From assembly GCA_947447845.1 (NCBI GenBank), contig CANFNO010000195.1, positions 1 to 6,025 on the forward strand: 6,025 nucleotides of DNA. Reading direction: 5' to 3'. The stretch is from Burkholderiales bacterium (lineage in GTDB: Bacteria > Pseudomonadota > Gammaproteobacteria > Burkholderiales > Burkholderiaceae). How positions within the stretch are numbered: the first letter of the stretch is position 1; every line of letters begins with the position of its first letter. The position numbers and the translations under genes are program-made. Of the stretch, positions 5,121 through 6,025 are shown piece after piece. The notes beneath the pieces were generated by a model. That model saw nothing but the letters and a program-made list of their open reading frames with translations. It had not been told where the DNA came from and did not search any database.

Positions 5121-6025
5121 ATGCATTCTTCTGTAGCCCCTTCTCCTGAAGTAAAAGCCGTGTCTCTGGGCACGGTAGACGACATGCGGGAACGCATTCG
5201 TCGCAAAAGCAAACTCAAGGGGCGACAGGCGGATGACGTTTCTGTCGCGGAGGTGCGCGCGCTGGTGGGACTTGCGCCGCATCGCCGCGATCTGCTGATC
5301 GAGCACTTGCACAAGCTCAACGACGCTTACCGCTGCCTACACGATCGGCATCTGGTGGCACTGGCCCGGGAGATGAACATCCCGATGGCTGAGGTATTTG
5401 AGGTGGCCACCTTCTATCACCACTTTGAGGTGGTGAAGGGGGATGCTGCTGCGCCTGGAATCACGGTGCGTGTCTGCGATGGTTTGAGTTGCGAGATGGC
5501 GGGTGCCCAGGATTTATTGAAGCGATTGCCTGCGCTGCTGGGCAACGCAGATGTGCGTGTGATACCCGCGCCGTGCCTGGGTCGCTGCGAGCAGGCGCCG
5601 GTGGCAGTGGTGCACCAGCACCCCGTGCCGCGAGCCACGCTGGAGAGTGTGGCGGCACTTGTGAAAGCGGCGGCGGGGCAACACCCCGAGGCCGCAGTGG
5701 ATCAGGTGTTTGTAGCTGCCGAACAAGCCGAGCGCAGCGTCTCACCCGAGCCGCATGCCATTGAAGTGGCGCCCGGCTACACCGGCTACGAGGCCTACCG
5801 TGCGCAAGGCGGTTACGGCCTGGCCGCAGCCCTGGTGAATGGCGAGCACGAGGTCGAGTCCGTCATAAAGGCCATGGAAGACTCCGGCCTGCGGGGTCTG
5901 GGCGGCGCAGGCTTCCCGGCCGGGCGCAAGTGGCGTATCGTGCGCGACCAGCCCGCGCCCAAGCTCATGGCCGTCAACATTGACGAAGGCGAGCCCGGCA
6001 CCTTCAAGGACCGCACTTACCTGGA
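5121..6025 (+). CDS. Fused NuoE-NuoF-type diaphorase subunit, probably NAD-dependent formate dehydrogenase beta subunit (3' end outside window)
   Basis: This subunit is predicted to carry electrons from a formate-oxidising alpha subunit through iron-sulfur clusters and FMN to NAD+ in the cytoplasm. The frame runs from ATG 5121 to the right edge (301 full codons), with no stop. Residues about 20-185 form a NuoE/FdsG-like thioredoxin-fold domain. EVFEVATFYHHF is typical, and the [2Fe-2S] ligands are complete: Cys119 and Cys124, then Cys152 and Cys156. A linker follows, and the NuoF/FdsB-like part begins by about 230. It contains the FMN/NADH glycine motif GLRGLGGAGFPAGRKW (256-271) and NIDEGEPGTFKDR (286-298). 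The cluster-binding end of NuoF lies outside. Such E-F fusions are known in Methylobacterium Fdh1B and in hydrogenase HoxF. The OFA transporter next door favours formate dehydrogenase. The Shine-Dalgarno sequence is weak (GTGAG at 5111-5115), and an in-frame GTG at 5115 is an alternative start. Confidence 0.88.
   Translation, partial: MHSSVAPSPEVKAVSLGTVDDMRERIRRKSKLKGRQADDVSVAEVRALVGLAPHRRDLLIEHLHKLNDAYRCLHDRHLVALAREMNIPMAEVFEVATFYHHFEVVKGDAAAPGITVRVCDGLSCEMAGAQDLLKRLPALLGNADVRVIPAPCLGRCEQAPVAVVHQHPVPRATLESVAALVKAAAGQHPEAAVDQVFVAAEQAERSVSPEPHAIEVAPGYTGYEAYRAQGGYGLAAALVNGEHEVESVIKAMEDSGLRGLGGAGFPAGRKWRIVRDQPAPKLMAVNIDEGEPGTFKDRTYL

Noticed and set aside
4886..5320. Open frame of 144 codons on the minus strand across the transporter-diaphorase junction
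   Set aside because: It overlaps two well-supported + strand genes and reads as Arg/Ser-rich low-complexity peptide without family features.

Overview
This window looks like ordinary chromosome of a betaproteobacterium, probably Burkholderiales and most likely Comamonadaceae (Rhodoferax/Polaromonas-like). That placement is an inference. It rests on moderately high GC, C5-pathway heme synthesis (hemL), a large hybrid c-di-GMP enzyme, and an OFA-family transporter next to a molybdenum/tungsten-type NAD-dependent formate dehydrogenase locus. All recognisable genes are on the + strand. I see no insertion sequence, phage gene, CRISPR array, tRNA or rRNA.

Layout: (1) 1-380 is the 3' end of hemL. 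(2) 381-458 is a short gap with a GC-rich hairpin and a Shine-Dalgarno sequence very close to the next ATG. (3) 459-3236 encodes a 925-residue inner-membrane protein with a signal peptide, a PhnD-like periplasmic binding domain, one membrane helix, and PAS, GGDEF and EAL domains. The key residues of both catalytic domains are present. (4) 3237-3441 is a gene-free leader packed with inverted repeats, the strongest being an imperfect hairpin at 3341-3376. (5) 3442-5085 encodes a 547-residue OFA-family (oxalate/formate antiporter-like) MFS transporter. It has a long first external loop and an extra C-terminal hydrophobic segment. (6) 5121-6025, running off the window, encodes the first 301 residues of a fused NuoE-NuoF-type diaphorase subunit, most likely the beta subunit of an NAD-dependent formate dehydrogenase.

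How they fit: the transporter and diaphorase genes are 35 bases apart on the same strand and plausibly form the start of a formate uptake and oxidation operon. The transporter would move formate or another small carboxylate, and the dehydrogenase would pass its electrons to NAD+. The alpha (catalytic) subunit would be expected just beyond the right edge. hemL and the c-di-GMP sensor are probably independent neighbours.

I did not find a clearly new biological system. The points most worth a second look are the structured leader before the transporter gene, the transporter's appended C-terminal segment, a Trp where the oxalate transporter OxlT is thought to have an essential Lys, and the periplasmic sensor joined to a dual GGDEF-EAL module without an inhibitory site.
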